Assembly: GCF_036053395.1 (NCBI RefSeq)
Contig: NZ_CP107942.1
Span: 896,501-960,500 of the forward strand
Length of the DNA: 64,000 nt
Source: Actinoplanes sp. NBC_00393
GTDB lineage: Bacteria > Actinomycetota > Actinomycetes > Mycobacteriales > Micromonosporaceae
Reading direction: 5' to 3'
Position numbers and translations under genes: made by a program. The notes under the pieces were generated by a model that was not told the DNA's origin, ran no database searches, and worked only from the letters and a program-made list of their open reading frames with translations. The first letter of the stretch is position 1. The number at the start of each line of letters is the position of its first letter. Shown here in pieces: positions 8,888 to 17,227 of the stretch.

Positions 8888-9538
8888 GTGGCGTCGCCGC
8901 CGCAGCTACCGCCCGCGGATGATCTCTACCTGACTGCTCACGACACGATCCGTGGCAAATCCCTGCTGTCACCGGCCACCCTCGGCCTCGGTCTCGGCGC
9001 GGCGCTCCTCGGTGAGTTGGTGTTGTGGCGGCGGATCGACCTGGTCGAGACCGAGCTCGTGATCATCGACGAGCGCCCGACCGGTGACGCCGCGACCACC
9101 GCCGTCCTCGAGCAGTTGCGGCGCGAGGCCGGCCAGCACGGCGTACGCAATTGGTTGTCGTATCTCTCCACCGGCATCGCCACCGACCTGGTCGAGCGCC
9201 GCCTCGCCCGGGCCGGGCTGATCAAGCGGGTGGAGAAGCGCGGCCTGCTCGGCACGAAGGTCTCCTTCGTGCCGGCCGACTCGATGACGGCCGGCTGGCC
9301 GGCCACCCGTATCCGTACCCGGGTCTCCCGCGACGAACCCCTCGACGTCGCCGACCTGCTGCTCGCCGGCCTGATCCTCGCCACGGGACTGGACCAGCAC
9401 GTGCTGGCCACGCTCAACGCCCGCGACCGGGCCGCACTGTTCGACCAGTTCCGACGGCTCTTCCCAGCCATGTTGCAGCAGCTCGTCGCGCATGCCGAGG
9501 CGGCTGTCGGTGACGCCGTCATGGCCCGCCGCGCTTGA
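8888..9538 (+). CDS. GPP34 (Golgi phosphoprotein 3)-family protein
   Basis: 216 aa. A GTG start follows a strong GAGAGGAGA ribosome site; an in-frame earlier start at 8843 has no such site. The sequence fits the bacterial GPP34 fold: 'DDLYLTAHD...GK' opening, 'LGLGLGAALLGELVLWRRIDL', 'NWLSYLSTGIATDLVERRL' and C-terminal 'VADLLLAGLILATGLDQHVL'. Eukaryotic relatives bind PI4P at Golgi membranes. Bacterial homologues are abundant in actinomycetes, with no settled function. It precedes an amino-acid permease by 51 bp, possibly co-transcribed. Confidence 0.9.
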   Translation: MASPPQLPPADDLYLTAHDTIRGKSLLSPATLGLGLGAALLGELVLWRRIDLVETELVIIDERPTGDAATTAVLEQLRREAGQHGVRNWLSYLSTGIATDLVERRLARAGLIKRVEKRGLLGTKVSFVPADSMTAGWPATRIRTRVSRDEPLDVADLLLAGLILATGLDQHVLATLNARDRAALFDQFRRLFPAMLQQLVAHAEAAVGDAVMARRA

Positions 9539-9589
9539 GCTGACAAACGCTGACAAAACAACCACCCCCCTCGTAAATCTGGAGTCCGC

Positions 9590-11098
9590 GTGTCCTCGAC
9601 CGCAACCAAACCCCCCGGAAGTCAGCTCTCCGACGCGTTGGCCCGTGACCGGCTCGGCGTGGCCGCGATCGTCTTCTTCATGATGTCGGCGGCCGCCCCG
9701 CTGACCGTGGTCGCCGGCGTCGTGCCGACCGGCCTCGCGGTCACCGGCCTGACCGGCATCGCGATCGCCTTCCTCGCGGTCGCCCTGGTGCTGGCGATCT
9801 TCTCGGTCGGCTACGTCGCCATGGCGCGGCACATCGCCAACGCGGGCGCCTTCTACGCGTACGTCTCACAGGGTCTCGGCCGTCCGGTCGGTGTCGGCAC
9901 CTCGTGGGTCGCGCTGCTGTCGTACAACATGTTCCAGGTCGCGTCCTACGGTGGTTTCGGCGCGATCGCCGAGCCGCTGTTCGCCGACTGGTTCGGCCTG
10001 AACATCCCGTGGTGGGCCCTCGCGCTGGCGACCTGGGCCCTGGTCGCCGTCCTCGGCGTACGCGACGTCGCCGTCAACGGTAAGGTCCTGGCCACCCTCC
10101 TGGTCGCCGAGATCGCGCTGACCCTGGTGTTCAGCTTCGCCGAGATCGGCGCGGACACCTTCACCGCCTCGACCGAGGCGCTCGACCCGGGCAACCTGGT
10201 CGGCGCCGGCGCCGGCGCGCTGCTGGTCATGGCGGTCACCGGCTTCGTCGGCTTCGAGCAGTCCGTGGTGTTCAGCGAGGAGTCGCGCGACCCGCGCCGT
10301 ACCGTGCCGCGGGCCACCTACATCGCGATCGCCCTGATCGCCGTGGTGTACGCCTTCGCCTCCTGGGCGATGATCTCCGCCGCCGGGCCCACCGTCGTGG
10401 AGCGGGCCGGCGCCGAGGGCCCCGAGCTCTTCTTCAACCTCGCCTCCGACCAGCTCGGCAGCACCGCCCTGCACCTCGGGCACATCCTGTTCCTGACCTC
10501 GCTGATCGCCGCGATGATCTCGTTCCACAACATCATCGCCCGGTACATGTTCTCGCTCGGCCGCGAAGGCGTGCTGCCGCGCGCGTTCGGCCGGACCGTG
10601 CCCGGCACCGGCGCGCCGAAGAACGGCTCGCTCGCCCAGTCGGCGCTCGGCCTGATCGTCATCGTGGCGTACGCGGTCTTCGACTGGGACCCGCTGGTCC
10701 AGCTCTTCTTCTGGGGCGGCACCGGCGGCGGCCTCGGCGTGCTGCTGCTGGTCACCATCACCTCGTTCGCGGTGATCGGCTACTTCGCCCGCAACCCGCA
10801 GGGCGAGGACCTGCTGCACCGCGTGATCGCGCCGGTGGTCAGCTCGATCCTGCTGATCATCATGACCTACCTGGCCATCGACAACATCGCGGGTCTGCTC
10901 GGCGTGGAGGAGGGCAGCACGCCGGCGCTGGTCGTGCCGCTGTCGTTCGTCGCGCTCTTCATCGGCGGCATCATCTGGGGCCTGATCCTGCGCGGATCCC
11001 GGCCGCAGGTGTACGCCGGCATCGGCCTCGGCGCCCGCAGCGCCACGACCGCGGGCGGGTTCGCCGCTGCGCTGAACGAGCCGGAGGGCTACCGATGA
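9590..11098 (+). CDS. APC-superfamily amino-acid permease
   Basis: 502 aa, GTG start with GGAG 6-7 nt upstream. About 12-14 hydrophobic segments; the first contains 'FFMMSAAAPLTVVAGVVPTG', corresponding to the unwound TM1 of APC transporters. Further family signatures are 'GFEQSVVFSEESRDPRRTVPRA' region and 'FHNIIARYMFSLGREGVLPRAFG'. It probably moves an amino acid or amine by proton symport or exchange. The last bases overlap the GNAT gene (ATGA), indicating coupled synthesis of the transporter and an acetyltransferase that may act on the same compound. Confidence 0.92.
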   Translation: MSSTATKPPGSQLSDALARDRLGVAAIVFFMMSAAAPLTVVAGVVPTGLAVTGLTGIAIAFLAVALVLAIFSVGYVAMARHIANAGAFYAYVSQGLGRPVGVGTSWVALLSYNMFQVASYGGFGAIAEPLFADWFGLNIPWWALALATWALVAVLGVRDVAVNGKVLATLLVAEIALTLVFSFAEIGADTFTASTEALDPGNLVGAGAGALLVMAVTGFVGFEQSVVFSEESRDPRRTVPRATYIAIALIAVVYAFASWAMISAAGPTVVERAGAEGPELFFNLASDQLGSTALHLGHILFLTSLIAAMISFHNIIARYMFSLGREGVLPRAFGRTVPGTGAPKNGSLAQSALGLIVIVAYAVFDWDPLVQLFFWGGTGGGLGVLLLVTITSFAVIGYFARNPQGEDLLHRVIAPVVSSILLIIMTYLAIDNIAGLLGVEEGSTPALVVPLSFVALFIGGIIWGLILRGSRPQVYAGIGLGARSATTAGGFAAALNEPEGYR

Positions 11099-11694
11099 CC
11101 GACCCCGTGATCCGCCCGGCCCGTGAGGACGAGCTCGCCGCGATCGGCGCCCTGATCTCGAACTCGTTCGACGATCTCGCCGCGGACGCCTACCTGGTGC
11201 CGGTGCCGGCCGACCGGGAGCGGGTGATGGCCGACTTCTTCACCCTGGAGACCGAGACGGCCTTCAAGTACGGCAAGGTCGAGGTCATCGACCACCCGGA
11301 CGGCGGGTATGCGGCCGCCGCGGTCTGGTTCGACCGGGTCAACGAGCTGCCCACGCCGGACGACTACATGGACCGGCTCGCCGCGCTGGCCGGCGAGCAC
11401 CTCGAGCGCTTCGGCGCCCTGGGTGAGCTGTTCGAGAAGAACCACCCCACCGAGCAGCACTGGCACCTGCAGTTCCTCGCGGTCCGCCCGTCCGAGCAGG
11501 GCCACGGCCTGGGCGGCGCGCTGATGAAGCGCACCCACGATGAGCTGGACGCGGCCGGGGTGCCGGCCTACCTCGAGGCCACGAACGAGAACAACGTCCG
11601 GCTCTACCGCCGGTACGGCTACGAGCCGATGGACCCGTTCGAGATCTACCTGCCCGACGGCACGCCGTTCTACCGCATGTGGCGGGCCGTCTGA
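11095..11694 (+). CDS. GNAT-family N-acetyltransferase
   Basis: 199 aa. Acetyl-CoA pyrophosphate loop 'RPSEQGHGLGGALMKR' (about residues 131-146, Q/RxxGxG/A pattern), preceded by 'HWHLQFLAV' (beta-4) and followed by 'YLEATNENNVRLYRRYGYE' (helix alpha-4 and beta-6), the usual C-terminal GNAT order. The N-terminal half is the divergent substrate side. It overlaps the permease stop by 4 bp. The substrate is unknown; a small amine or amino acid imported by the permease is plausible. A strong terminator follows. Confidence 0.92.
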   Translation: MTDPVIRPAREDELAAIGALISNSFDDLAADAYLVPVPADRERVMADFFTLETETAFKYGKVEVIDHPDGGYAAAAVWFDRVNELPTPDDYMDRLAALAGEHLERFGALGELFEKNHPTEQHWHLQFLAVRPSEQGHGLGGALMKRTHDELDAAGVPAYLEATNENNVRLYRRYGYEPMDPFEIYLPDGTPFYRMWRAV

Positions 11695-11706
11695 CGTCCG
11701 CTGCGG

Positions 11707-11739
11707 AAGCCGGGGTACGGGTCACCCGTACCCCGGCTT
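11707..11739 (+). terminator. Strong intrinsic terminator after permease-GNAT operon
   Basis: Perfect 15-bp stem AAGCCGGGGTACGGG / CCCGTACCCCGGCTT with a TCA loop followed by TCTTTT, 13 nt after the GNAT stop codon. Confidence 0.93.
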
Positions 11740-11764
11740 TCTTTTACGCCGCGCCCGGCGGGTA

Positions 11765-11793
11765 TTGACGCGGGCGCGGTGGCGTAATTACAT
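11765..11793 (+). promoter_or_regulatory. Possible promoter upstream of iolB
   Basis: TTGACG at 11765-11770 and an AT-rich block TAATTACAT at 11785-11793. Taking TTACAT as -10 gives a 17-bp spacer. It is the only AT-rich stretch in the 280-bp gap before iolB. The long leader to either start candidate weakens the assignment. Confidence 0.3.
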
Positions 11794-12017
11794 CGAAACC
11801 AGGTCCGAACCCAGCGTCGCCGGTCCGTTACCGCTGGGTGACAACGGCGGAGGGAGCGGATCAGTGAACCTCCACCCTGGACGAAATCATCGGCTCCTCG
11901 AGGCGGTGACGTGCTCCGTCAATGACGCCGGAGCCGTCGCCGCCTCGTGGCGTTCCCCGGCAGCGGGTGCCGCTCATGCTTGAGCGGACCGGATGGCCGA
12001 CCCGGGACCAGCCGGTG

Positions 12018-12911
12018 ATGAACACGCCGCGGGTCAATCCGCTGGTGCGCCGCGGGAGTTCCGCCGAGCGCCCCTACGACGTGGTGGTCTCCCCGGAGAA
12101 CGCGGGCTGGGACTTCAGCGGCCTGCGGGTCGTGCACCTGCCGGTCGGCGGCCGGGTCCGGTTCGTCACCGGCGGTGACGAGATGCTGGTCCTGCCGCTC
12201 TCCGGTGGCTGCGACGTGGCCTGCGACGACGAGCGGCTCACGCTGACCGGCCGGCGCTCGGTCTTCTCCCGGGTGACCGATTTCGCATATGTGCCACGGG
12301 ACAGCACGGTCACCCTGCGCGCGCCCAACGGCGGCCGGTTCGCGCTGCCGGCCGCGCGGGCCGGGCGCAAGCTGCCGTTCCGCTACGGGCCGGCCGAGGA
12401 CGTTCCGGTCGAGCTGCGCGGCGCCGGGCAGGCCAGCCGCCAGGTCAACAATTTCTGTACGCCGGAGAGCTTCGAGGCCGACCGCCTGATCGCCTGCGAG
12501 GTGCTGACCCCGGGCGGTAACTGGTCGTCGTACCCACCGCACAAGCACGACGAGGAGGGCGCGGGCGAGAGCAACCTCGAGGAGATCTACTACTTCGAGG
12601 TGGCGACCTCACCGGGCGGCGGCCCGGGCTGCGGCTTCCAGCGGGTGTACGGCCACCCCGACCGCCCGATCGACGTCTGCACCGAGGTGCGCAGCGGTGA
12701 CGTCGTGCTGATCCCGTACGGCTGGCACGGCCCGTCGATGGCGGCACCCGGCTACGACCTCTACTACCTGAACGTGATGGCCGGCCCCGGTCAGCGGCGC
12801 TGGCTGGTCCGCGACGACCCGGCGCACGGCTGGGTGCGCGGGCGCTGGGCCGGCGAACAGATGGATCCCAGGCTGCCGCTCACCTCCGTCCGGGAACGCC
12901 GGCGGGGGTGA
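12018..12911 (+). CDS. iolB: 5-deoxy-glucuronate isomerase IolB
   Basis: About 297 aa. IolB converts 5-deoxy-glucuronate to 2-deoxy-5-keto-gluconate in myo-inositol catabolism. The double-cupin shows 'YDVVVSPENAGWDFSGLRVV' near the start (the usual family opening), metal ligands in 'YPPHKHDE', 'LEEIYYFE' and 'LIPYGWHGPS'. The ATG at 12018 gives a typical length; an in-frame ATG at 11976 and upstream codons are alternatives, and none has a clear ribosome site. Unusually, no other iol gene is in the window, so the rest of the pathway must lie elsewhere if functional. Confidence 0.92.
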   Translation: MNTPRVNPLVRRGSSAERPYDVVVSPENAGWDFSGLRVVHLPVGGRVRFVTGGDEMLVLPLSGGCDVACDDERLTLTGRRSVFSRVTDFAYVPRDSTVTLRAPNGGRFALPAARAGRKLPFRYGPAEDVPVELRGAGQASRQVNNFCTPESFEADRLIACEVLTPGGNWSSYPPHKHDEEGAGESNLEEIYYFEVATSPGGGPGCGFQRVYGHPDRPIDVCTEVRSGDVVLIPYGWHGPSMAAPGYDLYYLNVMAGPGQRRWLVRDDPAHGWVRGRWAGEQMDPRLPLTSVRERRRG

Positions 12912-12925
12912 GCGGCAGCGCCGCT
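12911..12925. terminator. Small hairpin between convergent iolB and peroxidase genes
   Basis: AGCGGC-AGC-GCCGCT, a 6-bp perfect stem filling the 15-bp gap between the two convergent stop codons. No T-tract. Confidence 0.3.
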
Positions 12926-12926
12926 G

Positions 12927-14837
12927 TCAGCGTGCGGGCAGCGCCAGGATCTGTCCGGGAATGATCCGGTCCGGGTTGCTGATCACGTCCCGGTTGAGGG
13001 CGAAGATCTCCTGCCAGCGGTTCGCGTTGCCGAGTTCGGCGCGGGCGATCTCGCTGAGCGTGTCGCCGCGCTTCACCACGTACAGCCGGGGGATCGGCCC
13101 GGTCGGCTGACGCGGCGGCAGGACCAGCACCTGACCCGGGAAGATCCGGTTCGGGTTGCGGATCACCGCGCGGTTGAGCAGGAAGATCTCGGTCCACCGG
13201 TCCCGGTCGCCCAGCTCGTTCTGCGCGATCCGGGTGAGCGAGTCACCGCTGCGGACGGTGTAGGTCCGCGGCGGCTCCCGGCCGGGCAGCACGTCGGCGA
13301 GACGCAGCAGATCGGCCAGCTCGAAGGTGCCGGGTTTCGCGGCGGGCAGGGTCGGGTGCCAGGCCGGCAACTTGAGGATCGAGTCCTCGCTGCGGCGAAC
13401 CAGCCCGACGAGGACCTCGGCGACCAGCGTGCTGCCGACCGGGCCCAGGTGGGCGCCGCCGTTGAAGTGCTGCGCCTCGGCAAGCACGTAGTACCACAGT
13501 GGAGTGCGGGACTGGAAGTCGCCGGCCTCCAGCGCGGCCCGCTGAGCCGGTGTGCCGGCCGCGGCGAGCAGGTCGTCCTTGCCCATCACCGGCACGCCGA
13601 GCAGGGCCGCGACGGCCTGGCCGGTGGGCAGGCGGAGCCGGTAGCCGCGGAGCAGATTGCGTACGGCGAGCCGGCCCGCGTCCGGCGGCGTCTCGGTCTG
13701 GCCGTCCACGGTCTGCAGGTTGAACAGCGCCCGTCCCCCGACGCGGGCGAGGTTCGTGTCGATCCGGCGGGTCTTCTGGCCGGCGTCCCCGATGATCCGC
13801 TCCCACTGGATGATCCAGTTCTCCGGCAGTCGCGGGCTGCCGCCCAGCTGCCCGCTGAGCGCGGTGAAGGTGAACAGTTGCTCCAGAGTGGCGTTCGGGA
13901 AGTTCAGGTTGAAGTTGTAGGTGCCGCGCACCATCGAGTGGCCGAACCGGTAGCCGGCGACGGCGAACTCCAAGGGCATGAAGAACGCGTCAGCGTACGG
14001 GTCGAACCAGCGGTTGCCGTTCGTGACGATGTCGTCGACGATCTCCGGGTCCGCGACCCGCTTCAGGAAGTCGTGCACGACGATGTGCTGGTAGTGCTGG
14101 CGCAGCACCCGGCGGGCCGCGGAGAACGACAGCCCCTGGTCGACCAGGGCGTTGTGCGCCTTCAGGAACGCCACGTGCAGCTGCGAGACGATGGTGTTCT
14201 CGTCGTTGCGCGGGTCGCCGATCAGCGCCGCCCGGTCGTGGGTGATGTCGTCGCTCTCCGGCTCCCGGGGCAGGTCGTTGTCGTCCGACTTGCCCGGCGG
14301 CCGGTCGAACGGCGGGCCGGTCTGCGGCAGGTTGACGACCGGGCCGACCCCGAGCTTGTCGCCGATCCGGGGCGCGGGCAGGCCGTACAGGCTGTCCAGG
14401 TCCAGGGTGGCGGTGCGCAGGTTGCGCAGGGCGTTGCGGATGTCGGCGAGCTGCAGCGGCGCCATGTTCGGGTCGAGCAGCTCGGCCATGGTTCCGGAGC
14501 CGAGCCCGGGCTGCTGTGCCTCGAGCGTGATGTCGTGGTCGATGAACTGACCGAGGTACGTGTACGCCGCCGGGATCGGGCTGTCCTCACCCCGCCGGTC
14601 GGCGTCCTCCATGGTCGCGCCGAGTGCCTTGAGCCGGGCCGGGGTGTCCGGTGACCGGGGGAGCAGATTCGCCTCGTCCTCCTGCAGGGTCGGGAAGAGC
14701 AGGTCGAAATCGTGGGTCCGTACCGGAGGGGTGAGGGCGAACGAGAGCCGGGACCGGGTGGCCACTTCGGCTACTTCGCTGCGGGCGGTGCTGACGTCCT
14801 GTTCGGTGATGGGGCGTCCGTGTCCGAGACGCGGCAT
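12927..14837 (-). CDS. Animal-type haem peroxidase with two C-terminal LysM domains
   Basis: 636 aa, ATG preceded by AAGGGA. The catalytic part (about 1-510) has the distal motif 'YLGQFIDHDI' with His101 and the proximal motif 'YRFGHSMV' with His300, both diagnostic of the peroxidase-cyclooxygenase superfamily. Two LysM repeats follow (about 526-575 'YTVRSGDSLTRIAQNELGD' and 587-636 'YVVKRGDTLSEIARAELGN'), each ending in 'PGQ.L.LP'. LysM binds peptidoglycan or chitin GlcNAc, implying action at a cell wall, yet I see no Sec or Tat signal peptide. Typical substrates are halides or phenols with H2O2. It is convergent with iolB. Confidence 0.93.
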   Translation of the reverse strand: MPRLGHGRPITEQDVSTARSEVAEVATRSRLSFALTPPVRTHDFDLLFPTLQEDEANLLPRSPDTPARLKALGATMEDADRRGEDSPIPAAYTYLGQFIDHDITLEAQQPGLGSGTMAELLDPNMAPLQLADIRNALRNLRTATLDLDSLYGLPAPRIGDKLGVGPVVNLPQTGPPFDRPPGKSDDNDLPREPESDDITHDRAALIGDPRNDENTIVSQLHVAFLKAHNALVDQGLSFSAARRVLRQHYQHIVVHDFLKRVADPEIVDDIVTNGNRWFDPYADAFFMPLEFAVAGYRFGHSMVRGTYNFNLNFPNATLEQLFTFTALSGQLGGSPRLPENWIIQWERIIGDAGQKTRRIDTNLARVGGRALFNLQTVDGQTETPPDAGRLAVRNLLRGYRLRLPTGQAVAALLGVPVMGKDDLLAAAGTPAQRAALEAGDFQSRTPLWYYVLAEAQHFNGGAHLGPVGSTLVAEVLVGLVRRSEDSILKLPAWHPTLPAAKPGTFELADLLRLADVLPGREPPRTYTVRSGDSLTRIAQNELGDRDRWTEIFLLNRAVIRNPNRIFPGQVLVLPPRQPTGPIPRLYVVKRGDTLSEIARAELGNANRWQEIFALNRDVISNPDRIIPGQILALPAR

Positions 14838-15114
14838 GCTGATTTCCCTTCGCAGATGTCCTTGTGGGTGCAGTGCACCCGGGATCGCGACGGGCCGAAG
14901 GAGAGATCCGACCGGGGGCGGCCGTCGTTGGGGCGCCGGTGCGCACGTGGCGGCGCGCAGGAACCACCGGTACCTCTATGGCCGACACCTTAGGACGACC
15001 GCGCAAGGCCGGTCGGACAGGTAAGCGACAGTATTCGAGTTATTTCAGACTTCGAACGCTTTCAGCGGGTGTGCAACCTGAGCAGCCCGGCCCGGTCCAG
15101 GAAGCGCGCAGCGT

Positions 15115-15810
15115 TCACCAGACGTGGGTCACGCCCTCCGCGGAGATCCGTGCGTCGAGCCGGGACCGGTCCAGGTTGGCGCAGAGCACGATCGAGGCGC
15201 CGGCGGTGAGTGGCGCCAGCAGCCAGATCAGCGGCTCCTCGGACGTCGTCGTGTCGATCAGCACCCGGTCGCCCGCGGTCAGTCCACGGGACCGGGCCAC
15301 CTCGCCGGCGACTGCTCCGTACTCGCCGAACGTCGTACCGTCCACAGTGGCGCTCGCGCCGGCGTCGACCATGCCGGCGGGTGGCGGGGCGCCCAGGTGC
15401 GGGCGGGCGGCCTGCATGAAGTCGCGGTAACCGTCCGGTGCCGGCGAGTTCGCGGAGGCGAGGTCGAGCACGAATCGGTGCCGCGCCCGGGGCACGTCCT
15501 CCAGCCAGCTGTCCACCCGCCGCCGGTCCACGAACGTGGCGTCCGGCTCCGGGCCGGCGTCGCGGTCCAGCCCGGCGGTGGCCCAGCCCTGGAACGACAC
15601 CTCGATCCCGGCCGCCCACGCGCCGAGCAGCACGGCCGCGGTCTGCCAGTGCGGTGGCAGCAGCACACCCGCCCGGCTGCCGCGCGGCAGACCGCACTCG
15701 CCGGACAGCAGCGAGGCCGTCGCCCCGGCCCAGGCGCCCAGGTCGGTGGCGGAGAGGCCGGCCCGTTCGCCGGTCGCGTCGTCGTAGAAGGTGACCAGTT
15801 CCGTACTCAT
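15115..15810 (-). CDS. TIGR03089-family protein
   Basis: 231 aa. It matches the actinobacterial TIGR03089 family, which resembles the N-terminal part of acyl-CoA synthetases but lacks their catalytic C-terminal half: 'LVTFYDDATGERAGLSATDL' opening, 'GVLLPPHWQTAAVLLGAWAAG' and 'LTAGASIVLCANLD' near the end. No AMP-binding P-loop is evident. Function unknown. A TAGGGT hexamer lies 9 nt before the ATG. In some genomes the family sits near cell-envelope polysaccharide genes; here it is isolated. Confidence 0.85.
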   Translation of the reverse strand: MSTELVTFYDDATGERAGLSATDLGAWAGATASLLSGECGLPRGSRAGVLLPPHWQTAAVLLGAWAAGIEVSFQGWATAGLDRDAGPEPDATFVDRRRVDSWLEDVPRARHRFVLDLASANSPAPDGYRDFMQAARPHLGAPPPAGMVDAGASATVDGTTFGEYGAVAGEVARSRGLTAGDRVLIDTTTSEEPLIWLLAPLTAGASIVLCANLDRSRLDARISAEGVTHVW

Positions 15811-15819
15811 CGGGCCATC

Positions 15820-15825
15820 ACCCTA
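15820..15825 (-). promoter_or_regulatory. -10 element TAGGGT for the TIGR03089 gene
   Basis: TAGGGT on the minus strand, 9 nt before the ATG at 15810. It fits the TANNNT pattern found 6-7 nt before several other starts in this window. Confidence 0.45.
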
Positions 15826-15838
15826 ACGGCGGCCGGGC

Positions 15839-16120
15839 TCAGGCGGCCCGCAGCCCGGTCAACTCGCGAGCCTCCGCCGCGTACCGGGCAAGCAGATGGA
15901 CCGTCTGTGGCCCGGCCTCGCCGTCGGCCGTCAGGCCGGTGCGTTGCTGAAAGTAACGCACCGCCTGAGTCAGCTCGGTGTCGTCCGGGCCGATCCGCAC
16001 GCCCAGGTCGGCGAAGAGCGCGCGCAACGCCGCCGGGTCGGCCGGCGGCGCCGGCTCGGACCACCCGATCAGGCCACCGACGGCCGTGCCGACCACGCTG
16101 AGCATTCCCCGTGCGGACAT
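15839..16120 (-). CDS. Small peptidoglycan-binding-domain-like protein, 93 aa
   Basis: The ATG at 16120 follows a GGGAGG ribosome site 6 nt upstream and replaces a longer frame start. After a short hydrophobic stretch ('MLSVVGTAVGGLIG') comes a PG_binding_1-like fold: 'ALRALFADLGV', 'TELTQAVRYFQQRTGLTADGEAG' and 'QTVHLLARY', the classic 'FQ...GL..DG..G..T' pattern. Such modules bind murein stem peptides or act as structural add-ons. There is no catalytic domain. The stop is 29 bp from the TIGR03089 start; the two may be co-transcribed. Confidence 0.65.
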   Translation of the reverse strand: MSARGMLSVVGTAVGGLIGWSEPAPPADPAALRALFADLGVRIGPDDTELTQAVRYFQQRTGLTADGEAGPQTVHLLARYAAEARELTGLRAA

Positions 16121-16226
16121 CGCGACCTCCCGTTGCGAGCTGATGGATCCAGCATCGCGAGGGGGCCTGTGCGGCACATCCGGCGGAGGTCTGCACCTGC
16201 TGTGCCGCTCTGCGACTTTCGGCCGA

Positions 16227-16294
16227 GGCTGCGGCTGCGGCTGCGGTTGCGGCTGCGGCTGCGGCTGAGGTTGCGGCTGCGGCTGCTGCTGCGG
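16227..16294. repeat. Hexanucleotide GCGGCT microsatellite
   Basis: About eleven imperfect copies of GCGGCT immediately after the stop of the DUF732 lipoprotein gene. Prone to slippage; no gene is seen in this intergenic stretch. Confidence 0.85.
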
Positions 16295-16300
16295 CCGGTT

Positions 16301-16771
16301 TTATGCGCGGCAGAGGAAGGTCCGGGCGAGGACGACCAGTTCGCGGGCGTCGGTGCTGGTCACGCCGTACCCGGTCAGTTCCGCGGCGGCCGCGGCCCGC
16401 TGCTGCCCGGCGGCCAGGAAGGTGCAGGCCGCGCCGCCGAGCTCGGCGATCTCTTCGGGCCGCCGGTCCACCGCGACCTCCGGCAGCTGCCCGCGCACCG
16501 CCGCGACGAAGCGCTCATCCGAACCGGGATCGCCGGCCGAACTCGTCACCGCCGGGCTCGTCACCGCCGGGCTCGTCGCGGCCGGCGTCGCGGCCGGGCT
16601 GGGTGCCGCGGCCTGCGTGGGCTGCTCCGGCGCCGGCACGCTGCCGGCCACGCTGGGAGCCGCGGGCGCCGACATGCCCGATTTCCATTCCGGTACGCCC
16701 GGAGCCGTCCCGCAGCCGGCAGCGATCATCGGTACGGCCGTCGCGGCGACCAGTAGCCCGAGCCGCCTCAC
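16301..16771 (-). CDS. DUF732-like lipoprotein
   Basis: 156 aa, GTG start. The signal sequence 'MRRLGLLVAATAVPMIAAGC' ends in a lipobox (IAAGC; lipidated Cys20). A long Pro/Ala/Ser/Thr linker (about 25-80) leads to a small C-terminal helical domain: 'DERFVAAVRGQLPEV', 'ELGGAACTFLAAGQ' and 'LVVLARTFLC', with two conserved Cys likely forming the disulfide typical of DUF732, a family common in actinobacteria. Function unknown. The start overlaps the stop of the upstream 66-aa gene (GTGA), indicating coupling. Confidence 0.8.
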   Translation of the reverse strand: MRRLGLLVAATAVPMIAAGCGTAPGVPEWKSGMSAPAAPSVAGSVPAPEQPTQAAAPSPAATPAATSPAVTSPAVTSSAGDPGSDERFVAAVRGQLPEVAVDRRPEEIAELGGAACTFLAAGQQRAAAAAELTGYGVTSTDARELVVLARTFLCRA

Positions 16772-16968
16772 GCCTTCCCGCCTTCCGCCTCGCCGGCCTC
16801 GTCCGGGGGAGCGGACGGGCGCAGGACATCCGGGTCGATCGGGCCGCGCCCGGCCGAGAGGCGCAGAGCGTCAGCCGGTTCGGTGATGGTCGGGCCGAAC
16901 GGACGGCGTTCGACCGAGGTACGCGGACGGCCGATGCCGTCGCGCGGTGTGACATTCGTGGGGGACAC
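16768..16968 (-). CDS. Small coupled protein, 66 aa
   Basis: The frame runs from GTG at 16968 to TGA overlapping the lipoprotein GTG. Support: a TAGGGT hexamer lies exactly 7 nt before this GTG (leaderless signature), codon third positions are mostly G/C, and the 4-bp coupling is typical of real operons. The product ('VSPTNVTPRDGIGRPRT', 'RRPFGPTITEPADALRLS', 'GPIDPDVLRPSAPPDEAGEA') is polar, lacks Cys and membrane segments, and ends in an acidic Gly-rich tail. I do not recognise it. It may be cytoplasmic and act with the lipoprotein only through regulation. Confidence 0.6.
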   Translation of the reverse strand: MSPTNVTPRDGIGRPRTSVERRPFGPTITEPADALRLSAGRGPIDPDVLRPSAPPDEAGEAEGGKA

Positions 16969-16975
16969 GCGGGAG

Positions 16976-16981
16976 ACCCTA
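16976..16981 (-). promoter_or_regulatory. -10 element TAGGGT, leaderless start
   Basis: TAGGGT followed by 7 nt and then GTG at 16968. It fixes the start of the 66-aa gene and implies a leaderless transcript for it and the DUF732 lipoprotein. Confidence 0.55.
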
Positions 16982-17066
16982 GGCGCGACCGCCCGCTGAT
17001 CCGGATGCCGCGCCGGAGTCACCCGGAAGGGGGACCGGCAGGCCGGCACGATCCAGCCGTTCGGCT

Positions 17067-17165
17067 TGCCGGCGGCGGCACGCTCTGCTGCCGGCGGCGG
17101 CACGCTCTGCTTGCCGGCGGCGGCATGCTCTGCTTGCCGGCGGTGGTCGCTCTGCTGCCGGCGGC
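17067..17165. repeat. Tandem GC-rich repeat of about 25 bp
   Basis: About four imperfect copies of a unit like GCCGGCGGCGGCACGCTCTG lying in the gap between the divergent 66-aa gene and the protease. It keeps a plus-strand frame open upstream of the protease start, which should not be read as an N-terminal extension. Confidence 0.75.
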
Positions 17166-17227
17166 ATACAGCTAAGTCACAACCGGCTCACCGGTACGGG
17201 ACAATTTGCCGGCGCACTGTCGATGAC

